Source: Lachnospiraceae bacterium
Lineage (GTDB): Bacteria > Bacillota > Clostridia > Lachnospirales > Lachnospiraceae
Assembly (NCBI GenBank): GCA_011959805.1
Contig: BLMC01000003.1
Location: 38,507 to 102,506, forward strand
Direction of reading: 5' to 3'
DNA: 64,000 nucleotides
The number at the start of each line of letters is the position of its first letter. Position 1 is the first letter of the stretch. Made by a program: the position numbers and the translations under genes. The notes beneath the pieces were generated by a model that ran no database searches, was not told where the DNA came from, and saw only the letters and a list, made by a program, of their open reading frames with translations. This document shows, piece after piece, positions 15,690-24,343 of the stretch.

Positions 15690-16778
15690 TTAAGAAAAAA
15701 TAATTTCGTAATCTTTTGTAATAAAAATTGCTTCTACATTTTCTAATGTATGGATATATTCTAGTCCTTTTTCCAGTCCGAGAATATAACAGTAGGTACT
15801 GATAGCATCCCCCATCATAGAGGAATTGGAGAGAATTGTAACTCCTAAAAGGTCACTTTGAACTGGATAACCAGTTGTTACATCAAAGATATGATGGTAA
15901 ATGGATTTGCTTTTTTCATTGTCATCTGTGATAAAATAGCGCTCATAACAACCAGAAGAAACAATGGAAATATCTTCTTTTTGTAGAGTGGTAATAACTT
16001 CATTGACAGCACCAAATGGTTTTTGTATTCCCACATGAAAGGAAGAACCATCTGGCTTGGAACCAATAAGCAAAACGTTTCCACCAAGGCTGATAATGCC
16101 ATTTTTTATATCTTGTGACAACAGATAAGATTTGAGCTGGTCTGCGATATAGCCTTTGGCAATAAAGCCAAGATCGATAGCACTTTGACTATCTTTAAGT
16201 ACAGCAAAGTAATCTGCATATTCTGAGAGCACTGTATCATAACTAATTTTGGTTCCATTAGCATCTGTTATCTGTAGATTTTGATAGTTTACATGTTCAA
16301 GAAGTTGAGAGAGGGTTTGTTTGGAAGGAACATAATAGTTGTAGTCTGCAACAATAGATGCCTGTTTCATTTGACCTGCAATATTCCATTCCTCAGAGAT
16401 AGGGCGAAGTGTGAGATCTAATAGGCCTTGACTTTGTTCGCAATAATACAATGCAGACTGAATCAGTGATGCAGTTTCATAAGAGATAGGTACTGCTTGC
16501 CCATTGGCATGATTGAGATTCCATATTTCTGAACCTTCTTGTGTGGCACTAAAAAGAGACTCGTATTTTTCACAGAGCATTAGACAATGGTCAAGCACTT
16601 TTGTTTTTTGGGAATCATAAATAGTAATGGATATGGCAGTATCAAATGCAAAACCAGTTCGGGAGATTGGAGCGGCAAAACGATGATTAGAACAGCCATT
16701 GACTACAATTAAAATAAATAATAAAAATCCAAAGAATAGGTATTTTTTATAGTTTGTAGATATTGATAAAGTTTTCAT
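15690..16778 (-). CDS. apbE: ApbE-family FAD:protein FMN transferase lipoprotein
   Basis: Attaches FMN to Ser/Thr of target flavoproteins (such as NqrB/C and RnfD/G subunits) outside the membrane, using FAD and Mg2+. The N-terminal signal ends in the lipobox VVNGCS (Cys29). Family motifs seen: AFDTAISITIYD near 43, the DLGFIAKGYIAD loop near 195, ISLGGNVLLIG near 225, and the metal-site SMMGDAISTYC near 320. The substitution of Phe for the usual Gly in DLGGIAKG is mild. No RNF or NQR genes lie in the window, so the substrate is unknown. The upstream gap of 500 bases separates it from a divergent GH25 gene. Confidence 0.88.
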   Translation of the reverse strand: MKTLSISTNYKKYLFFGFLLFILIVVNGCSNHRFAAPISRTGFAFDTAISITIYDSQKTKVLDHCLMLCEKYESLFSATQEGSEIWNLNHANGQAVPISYETASLIQSALYYCEQSQGLLDLTLRPISEEWNIAGQMKQASIVADYNYYVPSKQTLSQLLEHVNYQNLQITDANGTKISYDTVLSEYADYFAVLKDSQSAIDLGFIAKGYIADQLKSYLLSQDIKNGIISLGGNVLLIGSKPDGSSFHVGIQKPFGAVNEVITTLQKEDISIVSSGCYERYFITDDNEKSKSIYHHIFDVTTGYPVQSDLLGVTILSNSSMMGDAISTYCYILGLEKGLEYIHTLENVEAIFITKDYEIIFS

Positions 16779-17278
16779 AAGATATATCTCTCCGTAATGT
16801 TTGATTTCACTTTATATATGCAATAGATGCCTATCAATAATTATTTTACTATGCAATGATATCAATGAATAATAGTATAGTCAATCTTTTCGATAACAAC
16901 TTTATTTAATAGTAACTGTTGATATTATAAAATATTGTTTGTATCTCACTTGATTTAGCACAATTTTATTTATGAAAGGCATCGGCTATAATGATTTTTG
17001 TACACAGATTTTACGGTTTTATCAATGAAAGCCAATGATGTTACAACTTTAGTAAGAATTTATTTTTCGGACCTCTATTATTGAAATTCCTATAAATATT
17101 CAGAAAATAATTGAAATTGCATTTAAAATGCTATATAATAAACTCTGTAAATCTATTATGTAAATTCATAACCCTTCTACGGTATGATTACAGTATGGAA
17201 TAAGTATGGTGATGAAAATAGCCTTTTGGAGTCTATGGATAAGAGGATATAAATGATAGAAACGGAGGATTATCGAAT
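16779..17278. other. 500-base divergent intergenic region apbE / GH25
   Basis: A/T-rich with no open frame of interest. It carries a good SigA-type promoter toward the GH25 gene (17111-17139), leaving a leader of about 130 bases, and ACGGAGAG as the apbE ribosome site near 16790 on the minus strand. I saw no further recognisable structure. Confidence 0.45.
17111..17139 (+). promoter_or_regulatory. SigA-type promoter for the GH25 gene
   Basis: TTGAAA (17111-17116), 17-base spacer, TATAAT (17134-17139). Confidence 0.65.
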
Positions 17279-18586
17279 ATGAAACTGCATGATGATTATT
17301 ATGAGGAGGAGCACAGTTCAGGTTCCAAAATGACTTATGTGTATATGGCGTTGATTATGTCAGCGATTATTTTGGGGGTGACAGCGCTTGTCTTTTGGGC
17401 AAATCAATCAAAAACGAAATCAGATGGAAGTGGATATGCCGCAGCGCTTGCGCAGAAGGAAGCAAAGGCGGCAGCAGAAAATAAAAAGATAGAGACAAAT
17501 GCTTCAGAAAATACAAGTACAAAGAGTAAACTTACATCAAATGATCTTGATATCTGGACACTTCCAGATACAGGAAGAGAAAAGAATACTGCACAATCCA
17601 ATCGAAACAATGGTACAGTCACAAATCAAACGACAGGGGAAACGGTTATTGACGGTTCTGCAAATACTTCAGATAGCAAAGAACCATCTAAGACTGCGGA
17701 TGAACTGTCCAATGGCAAGACCTCTGTCTACGATATGACGACCAAGGAAGATGTAAGTGAAGAGAAGAAAAGTGAGGAGAGTGAAACTGCAAGTTCGCAG
17801 GAGGACGAGGAAGAAGACGAGGAAGAAGAACTTGTAAAACGTATTCAAGTCAAACATGCAGATGGGACAAGAGAGTGGGTAGATGTCAATGAGGATATTC
17901 CAAGAAATAAATACGACTTGTCTAATTTGAAATATAAGAAGCCAATTATGAATTATTATGAGGATAGCAAGATCGTATCTAAGTGTGGCGTTGATATTTC
18001 AGCCAATCAGGGCGAGGTTGACTTTAGCAAGTTAAAAAGTGCAGGCTGTGATTTTGTGATGATTAAGGTTGGAGCAAGGGGATACAGCAGCGGTAAACTG
18101 GTTTTAGACACAGAATATCAGGACAATTTAAAAGCTGCAAAGAAAGCAGGGCTTGACATTGGAGTATATTTTTGTTCGCAGGCGATTAATAGATCAGAGG
18201 CAAGAGAGGAAGCAGATGAACTTTTGGATGCTATATCGGGCTATAGTGTAACATATCCAGTTGCATTTGTTATGGAAACAGTAGAGGATGATATGGCACG
18301 AATTGAAGCGTTGGATATGACTGAGAGAACACAGATTGCGAAAGCATTTATGAATCGAATTGAAGATGCTGGTTATCAATCTATGATTTATGGGGATAAA
18401 GAATGGTTACTAACAATGGTAGATATGGAAGAATTGCAGGAATATGATGTATGGTTTGCGCAGGATAGTGATGAACCAGAGTATCCGTATGAATTTGGTA
18501 TGTGGCAGTATGATTCTGATGCCAGTATCAAGGGAATAAAAGGTGATGCAGCGATGATAATGAGTTTTAAAGACTATGCAAAATAG
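17279..18586 (+). CDS. Membrane-anchored GH25-like (lysozyme-fold) protein with altered active site
   Basis: A 435-residue protein: short cytoplasmic N-terminus, one transmembrane helix (about 20-42), a long Ser/Thr/Glu/Lys-rich linker with an acidic run (EDEEEDEEEE near 180), then a GH25 domain from about residue 236 (CGVDISANQGEVDFSKL) to the end. GH25 enzymes cleave peptidoglycan glycan strands. Asp239 and Glu333 are present, but the Asp usually two residues before the catalytic Glu (xDxE) is Val331 (AFVMET), and the usual C-terminal D-x-N after 'GI.G' reads GDAAMIM. It may therefore be a binding or weakly active domain. A long promoter-to-start leader precedes it. Confidence 0.8.
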   Translation: MKLHDDYYEEEHSSGSKMTYVYMALIMSAIILGVTALVFWANQSKTKSDGSGYAAALAQKEAKAAAENKKIETNASENTSTKSKLTSNDLDIWTLPDTGREKNTAQSNRNNGTVTNQTTGETVIDGSANTSDSKEPSKTADELSNGKTSVYDMTTKEDVSEEKKSEESETASSQEDEEEDEEEELVKRIQVKHADGTREWVDVNEDIPRNKYDLSNLKYKKPIMNYYEDSKIVSKCGVDISANQGEVDFSKLKSAGCDFVMIKVGARGYSSGKLVLDTEYQDNLKAAKKAGLDIGVYFCSQAINRSEAREEADELLDAISGYSVTYPVAFVMETVEDDMARIEALDMTERTQIAKAFMNRIEDAGYQSMIYGDKEWLLTMVDMEELQEYDVWFAQDSDEPEYPYEFGMWQYDSDASIKGIKGDAAMIMSFKDYAK

Positions 18587-18606
18587 CCATTAAAATTTCT
18601 AAATAA

Positions 18607-18646
18607 CAAACAAAAAGGGCATGGAATCAAAGCTCTTTTTTGTTTG
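18607..18646. terminator. Bidirectional terminator between convergent genes
   Basis: CAAACAAAAAGGGC (18607-18620) pairs with GCTCTTTTTTGTTTG (18632-18646). It ends the GH25 gene, and the stop codon of the minus-strand gene lies in its loop. Confidence 0.75.
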
Positions 18647-19424
18647 ACTTATAATTTAGAATTTTGTCTGATATTTTCAGCCGAGAGTAGATATCGGCGT
18701 ATGCTGACGGAGAAAGTCCTTCAATATAGTTTGGCGTATAATTTTTTTTAATTCCATTTTTTTTGAGAATATCAATCGCCTTGTTGTAAGCAATCGCTGC
18801 ATCAATCTCACTATGATAATAGCCAACAATATAATATCCAGGTACGTTGATGCGTGCCCGGTATTTTTTTTTGCCTTTATACAAAACTTCAGAGACACCT
18901 TGATACTGATTAATGATGGCTAGATTCTCATGTCGAAAATCGGTGTCGTCATCATTCAAAAAAAGATAATCTTTTCCGGCTACAGCAAAGCTTCGGATGC
19001 CATAGCGATTTAGGATGTTTACTTGCATTCCATAATCAGCTACAAAAAGATGACCATCACGTTTCATAATTTTTCGCGAAGAATAATAAAACAAGTCATC
19101 AATATCAAATTTCAATACATCAGTCGGGGACAAATAATAGTAGAAAAATTTTGTTCTTGCATAGATGGGGGTGCTAAAATAAATACCATTGTCACGAAAA
19201 TTAATCAAAATAACCCACTTTTCAAAAGAAAGAGGAGAACTATCTTTGTATTGATGAATGCTGAGTCGATTGCGATTTAAGATACTATCTGCTTCGAGAT
19301 AGGCAGCGTTTGCTTTCGATATGGTATCAAATCCGCCAAGACTGATATGTTTTCGTCGATATGTTATAGAGGCGCGATAGTAGACTGTACCATCTTTTCT
19401 TTTTGCTGCATATGTACCTTTCAT
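18627..19424 (-). CDS. AP2-like / HNH-remnant protein, probable DNA-binding
   Basis: A 265-residue protein with an AP2/integrase-type beta-sheet DNA-binding module at each end. The first is residues 1-48 (YYRASITYRRKHISLGGFDT, then a helix). The second is about 185-230 (KYRARI, YIVGYYHSEIDAAIAYNKA). Between them lies a segment like the homing-endonuclease HNH region (DYLFLNDDDTDFRHENLAIIN) that lacks obvious catalytic His pairs. I recall similar proteins as recurrent in Lachnospiraceae with unknown role. It could be a domesticated homing-endonuclease relative or a regulator. Its stop codon sits inside the shared terminator. It is a monocistronic gene facing the SleB-type gene's upstream region. 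Confidence 0.6.
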   Translation of the reverse strand: MKGTYAAKRKDGTVYYRASITYRRKHISLGGFDTISKANAAYLEADSILNRNRLSIHQYKDSSPLSFEKWVILINFRDNGIYFSTPIYARTKFFYYYLSPTDVLKFDIDDLFYYSSRKIMKRDGHLFVADYGMQVNILNRYGIRSFAVAGKDYLFLNDDDTDFRHENLAIINQYQGVSEVLYKGKKKYRARINVPGYYIVGYYHSEIDAAIAYNKAIDILKKNGIKKNYTPNYIEGLSPSAYADIYSRLKISDKILNYKSNKKEL

Positions 19425-19654
19425 TGCAATAGTCCTTTCATCTGTTTTTATGTTTGATTCCTTATTGAAAATTATAGCACAGTTTTGGAACTTGCTACAA
19501 TAAGTGACCTATATACTATTTTAGAAAGTTTTTAGTATTTTTTATGGGACAAGCGAATAGACTAATAAAAGGTAAAATCTGAAGTGGGTTGGGAAGAAAG
19601 GCCGTAACGGTCTGGATGCTATGTTGGCAATAAGAAAGGAAAGATTCGCAGATT

Positions 19655-20257
19655 ATGTATTCAAAAAGCAATATCCTTCTATTCATTGCATACACTGTAT
19701 GCGCGGGACTGTTAATAGTTTCACGGCAGTACGAAGTACAAGCAGAAAATGTTGACGAACAAGTAACAGCGACAGTGAAAGCAGTGACAGAGCGTGTGGA
19801 ACTGGAACGATTGGAATCCCTAGAACGTATTATAACATATAAGACATTAAAACCACGTTTTTGTATTGAAGTGTCAGAGAAAGATTTAGAAACACTTATG
19901 AGGATTGTGGAGGCAGAGGCAGGGGGTGAAGATAGGAAAGGAAAGTTACTGGTAGCAAATGTGGTGATCAATCGTGTGAAAAATAAACGTTTTCCAGATA
20001 ATATAACAGATGTGGTATATCAACAGGCGCATAATGTAACACAGTTTTCGCCTGTATCAAATGGAAAAATCAATCAAGTAACAGTGTCGGAAGAGACAAA
20101 GGATGTTGTGTACAGTGCACTTCGAGGGGAGGATATATCAAACGGTGCTTTATTTTTTATGGCAAGAAAATATGCTGCACCTGAAAATGCAGCATGGTTT
20201 GATGATCATCTAACGTTTTTGTTTTCGTATGGTGGGCATGATTTTTATGCAAGATAA
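19655..20257 (+). CDS. SleB-type cell wall hydrolase
   Basis: A 200-residue exported protein: N-terminal signal/anchor (LLFIAYTVCAGLLIV), a short helical linker, and a Hydrolase_2 (SleB/CwlJ) domain from about residue 80. Visible motifs are MRIVEAEAGGE with the catalytic Glu, KLLVANVVINRVKNKRFP, and the C-terminal AWFDDHLTFLFSYGGHDFY. This family contains the lytic transglycosylases that degrade spore cortex during germination, but vegetative wall roles also occur. It lacks the N-terminal PG-binding domain of SleB. With the nearby spore genes a germination role is plausible but not proven. Confidence 0.85.
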   Translation: MYSKSNILLFIAYTVCAGLLIVSRQYEVQAENVDEQVTATVKAVTERVELERLESLERIITYKTLKPRFCIEVSEKDLETLMRIVEAEAGGEDRKGKLLVANVVINRVKNKRFPDNITDVVYQQAHNVTQFSPVSNGKINQVTVSEETKDVVYSALRGEDISNGALFFMARKYAAPENAAWFDDHLTFLFSYGGHDFYAR

Positions 20258-20261
20258 AATA

Positions 20262-20307
20262 TTGAGTGCTGCCTATTTTTATGGTATAATGTCTTCAGAC
20301 ATTATAC
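20262..20307 (+). promoter_or_regulatory. Promoter with palindromic operator overlapping the -10, before the HipA-like kinase
   Basis: TTGAGT (20262-20267), 17-base spacer, TATAAT (20285-20290). The -10 is the left end of an 11-bp-arm inverted repeat (20284-20294 with 20297-20307; GTATAATGTCT / AGACATTATAC). A second small inverted repeat (GCTCA-aa-TGAGC) follows at 20310-20321. A repressor bound here would block transcription. Confidence 0.65.
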
Positions 20308-20398
20308 TAGCTCAAATGAGCATAGATTTATTGAGGTGGCAGAGCAATTATAGTATACTGTATCAGAAATACAATTTTTAGATGAGCGGTGAGTTATT

Positions 20399-21514
20399 AT
20401 GTATTTAATGCTGGAAAATACCAAAATATTATATTTTAATTTTCAGGATTTTACGGTGGAGGTAATTCGAGAGGAGTTGCTTCCATTCTATCTGCGGTCG
20501 AATATTAAGAAGTCGGCAGCAATGAAGGATATTTTGTCAAATGTGCAAGCAGTAAAAAGTTATTTAAGTAGTAGAATGTTGTCTCTGTCGAGAGATAATG
20601 CAAAAAAAATTTATGCTGCTTTTCAAATCCCGCAGATTGATACTATTGACAATAGAGTTAATATCTGCATTAAGTGCAAAGGAGTATCCATTCAGGATAG
20701 TTATTGGGTGAAGGAGGAGAATGGTTCTGAAAATTGGGAGGACATTAATATCCGAAAAAATAAACTGAAGGATATTGTTGACTTATCGCTGGGGGGATAT
20801 AGTCCAACAATTACGACAAGTGTGATTTGCCCAGAATTAACAACAAAAGGGTTGTTCCGAAAGGGTTGGGTGCGCATGGGAGATACTTTGTATCTGCTAA
20901 AGTCAGATAAAACAAAGGACAGTGTAAACACTAGGATGGAGATATTGACTTCGGAAATTTTAGAGTGTTTTGACCATACAATCGAGAGTGTAAAGTATGT
21001 TGGTGACGATAAAAATATGATGGATGGTATGGGGCATGTATCTATCTGTAAAAATTTTGTTGGAGAAAAATATTCTTTTGTGGAAGCATGTGAAGTAATG
21101 GATTACTGTAGACGTCTTAACATTAATTTTAGGGAGTATTGTCTGAAGCGCTGGGGAGCAGAATTTGCCAGCATTCCAGTGCTTGATTATATTGTTGTAA
21201 ATACTGATAGACACACACAAAATTACGGGTTTATGATGAACAATGAGAGTGGAAAAATCGAATATCTGGCACCGTTGTTTGACTTTAATTGCGCACTTGT
21301 AGCGGATTATTTTGCACATGATGCACGGGATACGCTAAGTCAGATGTTTAACACGAAGGATACACTTCGTGAACTGGCACAGCAATACATAGTTTACACG
21401 AATATTGAATTTCATGAAGATCGGTTTGTTGAGGTAGCTGAGAGGAACAAAAGTTATGCATATATTTTTGAGAAAGTATATGAGAGAATACAAGAATTGG
21501 GGATGGTTGAGTAA
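20399..21514 (+). CDS. HipA-like kinase-domain protein (orphan)
   Basis: A 371-residue protein. The C-terminal part has the HipA-type protein-kinase signature: catalytic loop IVVNTDRHTQNYGFM (Asp270, with the loop Asn six residues on) and the metal-binding LFDFN (Asp295). The N-terminal 150 residues do not show the HipA N-terminal subdomain, and no HipB-like repressor gene adjoins it. HipA kinases phosphorylate proteins such as glutamyl-tRNA synthetase and cause growth arrest; related orphan kinases have other roles. The start ATG at 20399 has a GGTGAG site; ATG at 20408 is an alternative. An operator-like palindrome over its promoter suggests tight control. Confidence 0.7.
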   Translation: MYLMLENTKILYFNFQDFTVEVIREELLPFYLRSNIKKSAAMKDILSNVQAVKSYLSSRMLSLSRDNAKKIYAAFQIPQIDTIDNRVNICIKCKGVSIQDSYWVKEENGSENWEDINIRKNKLKDIVDLSLGGYSPTITTSVICPELTTKGLFRKGWVRMGDTLYLLKSDKTKDSVNTRMEILTSEILECFDHTIESVKYVGDDKNMMDGMGHVSICKNFVGEKYSFVEACEVMDYCRRLNINFREYCLKRWGAEFASIPVLDYIVVNTDRHTQNYGFMMNNESGKIEYLAPLFDFNCALVADYFAHDARDTLSQMFNTKDTLRELAQQYIVYTNIEFHEDRFVEVAERNKSYAYIFEKVYERIQELGMVE

Positions 21515-21521
21515 GAGTAGT

Positions 21522-21578
21522 GTGAAATTAAAATTTCACCCATCTTGATTTGTACGCCTGCTGAAGCAGCCAGATGGG
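21522..21578 (+). terminator. Hairpins after the HipA-like gene
   Basis: GTGAAATTA/AAATTTCAC-type palindrome (21522-21539), then CCCATCT (21539-21545) pairing with AGATGGG (21572-21578), enclosing CTGCT-ga-AGCAG. No T run follows, so termination is uncertain; it may be part of an RNA structure upstream of thrC. I saw no T-box core. Confidence 0.35.
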
Positions 21579-21667
21579 AGTTAGTGTATAAAATTGATTG
21601 CTGTTTACGCCCCAATGCATGAGTTGAGATTAAACATAGCTGGTAAAATTGTGTTTTTGGGCGATGC

Positions 21668-21696
21668 TTGCAGATGACATAACCCTATGATATACT
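21668..21696 (+). promoter_or_regulatory. SigA-type promoter for thrC
   Basis: TTGCAG (21668-21673), 17-base spacer, TATACT (21691-21696), about 60 bases before the thrC start. Confidence 0.55.
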
Positions 21697-21755
21697 ATAA
21701 AAAGTTATTCCAATTTGTGCGAATTGCTAAAAAATAGATAAGAGGAGAAAGTGAA

Positions 21756-23243
21756 ATGGATTTATTTTACAGAAGCACGAGAAGTAATCATGATGCAGTA
21801 AAGGCATCACAGGCAATATTAAAGGGACTTGCAGATGATGGCGGATTATATGTGCCAGAGTCAGTTCCACGACTTGACAAAAGTTTTGAAGCGCTGTCTG
21901 AGATGACATATCAGGAGACGGCCTATGAAGTGATGAAACTGTTTCTGACAGACTTTACGGAGTCAGAATTAAAGGACTGTATTAATAAAGCTTATGATAG
22001 TAAATTTGATACGGAGCAGATTGCACCGATTGTCGAAGCAGAGGGCACCTATTATCTGGAACTTTTTCATGGTGCCACAATTGCGTTTAAAGATATGGCA
22101 CTTTCTATTTTACCACATCTATTAATTACATCAGCAAAGAAAAATAATGTGAAGAATGAGATTGTAATCCTTACGGCAACCAGTGGCGATACTGGCAAAG
22201 CAGCGCTTGCAGGTTTTGCTGATGTAAAGGGAACCAAAATTATAGTGTTTTATCCCAAAAATGGAGTTAGCCCAATTCAGGAAAAACAGATGATTACACA
22301 AAAAGGAGAAAACACGCTTGTTGTTGGTATTACCGGCAATTTTGATGATGCGCAAACGGGCGTTAAGCAGTTGTTTGGCGATAAGGAATTGGCAGAGAGA
22401 ATGAATCAGGCAGGGTTTCAGTTTTCTTCTGCAAATTCTATTAATATTGGTAGACTTGTGCCACAGATTGTTTATTATGTTTATTCTTATTCACAGCTTT
22501 TAAAGATGGGTAAAGTTGAGAAAGGAGAAAAAATTAACGTCGTTGTGCCAACAGGGAACTTTGGCAATATTCTTGCTGCGTATTTTGCCAAACATATGGG
22601 GATTCCTATCGCAAAATTAATTTGTGCCTCCAATGAAAACAAGGTACTTTATGATTTCTTTGAGACAGGTATTTATGACAGGAATAGAGCGTTTGTACTC
22701 ACAAGTTCTCCTTCTATGGATATTTTGATTTCCAGTAATTTAGAAAGACTAATTTATTTAACAGCAGGCGCAGATGCAGATAAAAATGTAGCGTTTATGA
22801 ACTCGCTGGCGACATCTGGTAGATACGAGATAACAGCGGATATGAGAGAACATATGAAGGATTTCTATGGAAATTACGCATCAGAACAAGAGACTACAAA
22901 CACCATCAAAACACTTTTTGAAAAGACAGGATATGTGATTGATACACATACTGCGGTAGCTGCCTGTGTATTAGAAAAATATAAGAAAGAAACTGGTGAT
23001 GAGACAAAAACTATTGTGGCATCGACTGCAAGTCCATTTAAGTTTACTAGAAGTGTGATGAATGCGATTGATATTAAATATGATACTATGGGAGATTTTG
23101 CACTTGTCGATGAACTTTCTAAAATTGCAAAGATTAAAGTGCCAAATGCGATAGAAGAAATTCGTACAGCATCTATATTGCATGATACTGTATGTGAAAA
23201 GGAAGATATGAAGGCAGTAGTGATGAGATTTCTCGGTATATGA
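21756..23243 (+). CDS. thrC: Threonine synthase
   Basis: PLP enzyme converting O-phosphohomoserine to threonine in the cytoplasm. At 495 residues it is the longer class found in enterics and Clostridia, beginning FYRSTRSN and GLADDGGLYVPE. The PLP-binding Lys is Lys112 in FHGATIAFKDMA. The phosphate-binding ATSGDTGKAAL loop and the NSINIGRLVPQ segment are intact. It is followed after 36 bases by a small membrane protein and then deoC, so these may be co-transcribed. No other threonine-pathway gene is in the window. Confidence 0.96.
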   Translation: MDLFYRSTRSNHDAVKASQAILKGLADDGGLYVPESVPRLDKSFEALSEMTYQETAYEVMKLFLTDFTESELKDCINKAYDSKFDTEQIAPIVEAEGTYYLELFHGATIAFKDMALSILPHLLITSAKKNNVKNEIVILTATSGDTGKAALAGFADVKGTKIIVFYPKNGVSPIQEKQMITQKGENTLVVGITGNFDDAQTGVKQLFGDKELAERMNQAGFQFSSANSINIGRLVPQIVYYVYSYSQLLKMGKVEKGEKINVVVPTGNFGNILAAYFAKHMGIPIAKLICASNENKVLYDFFETGIYDRNRAFVLTSSPSMDILISSNLERLIYLTAGADADKNVAFMNSLATSGRYEITADMREHMKDFYGNYASEQETTNTIKTLFEKTGYVIDTHTAVAACVLEKYKKETGDETKTIVASTASPFKFTRSVMNAIDIKYDTMGDFALVDELSKIAKIKVPNAIEEIRTASILHDTVCEKEDMKAVVMRFLGI

Positions 23244-23279
23244 TAAGGCAAACATACAAGAAGACAAAGAGGGTTACAT

Positions 23280-23624
23280 ATGAATTTTGGAATAATACTG
23301 GATTTGCTTATTATGTTATGCGGTGTTTATACAGTATATTGGGCAGTGCAGATGAAGTCGACCAATAAAATTCCACCGATGCTTGTCGGAAAAAATTTTC
23401 CAATTAATCGGGCAAAAGATCCCGCAGGTTTTATTCAGTTTACGTTTCCTTTTACATTAGCAGTGGGAATGATAATCGTTGCAGTAGGATTGATTAGTAC
23501 ATTGGGATTTTTTACAACCTATCCGATAGCAGAGACCATGATGTGGATGCTACTGATTATAGTTCTTGTTGTTTACAGTGTGTTGCTGATGAGGGCACAG
23601 AAAAAGTATTTGGTAGGAATGTAG
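23280..23624 (+). CDS. Small three-helix membrane protein, function unknown
   Basis: A 114-residue integral membrane protein. Hydrophobic segments lie at about 5-25, 60-80 and 87-107, with a hydrophilic loop between the first two (MKSTNKIPPMLVGKNF, NRAKDPAGFIQ). I do not recognise a named family. Its placement between thrC and deoC, with 36- and 43-base gaps, suggests an operon but not a function. Confidence 0.55.
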   Translation: MNFGIILDLLIMLCGVYTVYWAVQMKSTNKIPPMLVGKNFPINRAKDPAGFIQFTFPFTLAVGMIIVAVGLISTLGFFTTYPIAETMMWMLLIIVLVVYSVLLMRAQKKYLVGM

Positions 23625-23667
23625 ATACAAAAGTTTATACGAAGGAAAAGAGAGGGAAGCAAAAGAT

Positions 23668-24327
23668 ATGACAGACAAAGCACTTTTTAGGCATATTGAC
23701 CACACCTTATTAAAACCTTTTGCTACATGGAGTGAAATTGAGCTGCTGTGCGACCAAGCAGTGCGATATCAAACCGCGTCAGTGTGTATTCCGCCATCTT
23801 ATGTAAAAAGGGTTTATGATGGATATGGTGATAAAGTCAATATCTGTACTGTGGTAGGATTTCCGCTTGGTTATAGCATGACATCTGCAAAGGTAACAGA
23901 GATAGAACAGGCAATTGCAGATGGCTGTAATGAGATTGATATGGTGGTTAATATTGGCGATGTAATCAATGGCGATTATGCAAAAGTGGAGGAGGAAATC
24001 CGAATTTTAAAGAGAGCATGTGGTGATCATATACTGAAAGTTATTATAGAAACTTGTTTTTTGTCGGAAGAAGAAAAGATTGCTATGTGCAAGGCAGTAA
24101 CAAATGCAGGGGCCGATTACATAAAGACTTCAACTGGTTTTGGAACAGGTGGAGCAACTATCGAGGACATTCGGTTATTTCGCAAATATGTTGGCCAAAA
24201 TGTAAAGATTAAAGCAGCAGGTGGAATAAAAACAAGAGAAGAATTAATATTGTTTCTCGAAGAAGGATGCGATAGAATTGGCACGTCATCAGCGGTAGCG
24301 ATACTGTTGGGAGAACAAGGATATTAA
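23668..24327 (+). CDS. deoC: Deoxyribose-phosphate aldolase
   Basis: Class-I aldolase cleaving 2-deoxyribose-5-phosphate to glyceraldehyde-3-phosphate and acetaldehyde in deoxynucleoside catabolism. The 219-residue length is normal. It begins with the family DHTLLKPFAT. EIDMVVNIGD carries an active-site Asp, and KVIIETCFL and the Schiff-base Lys in VKIKAAGGIKT follow. It is translated closely with the aminopeptidase gene that starts 16 bases downstream. Confidence 0.95.
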   Translation: MTDKALFRHIDHTLLKPFATWSEIELLCDQAVRYQTASVCIPPSYVKRVYDGYGDKVNICTVVGFPLGYSMTSAKVTEIEQAIADGCNEIDMVVNIGDVINGDYAKVEEEIRILKRACGDHILKVIIETCFLSEEEKIAMCKAVTNAGADYIKTSTGFGTGGATIEDIRLFRKYVGQNVKIKAAGGIKTREELILFLEEGCDRIGTSSAVAILLGEQGY

Positions 24328-24343
24328 GTGCGTGGAGGAAAAC

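Noticed and set aside
20317..20382. 21-codon open frame upstream of the HipA-like gene, considered as a HipB-like antitoxin
   Set aside because: Far too short for a HipB repressor and lacks a ribosome-binding site.
21515..21755. T-box leader before thrC
   Set aside because: Hairpins exist but the T-box core sequence and a terminator/antiterminator pair are not seen.
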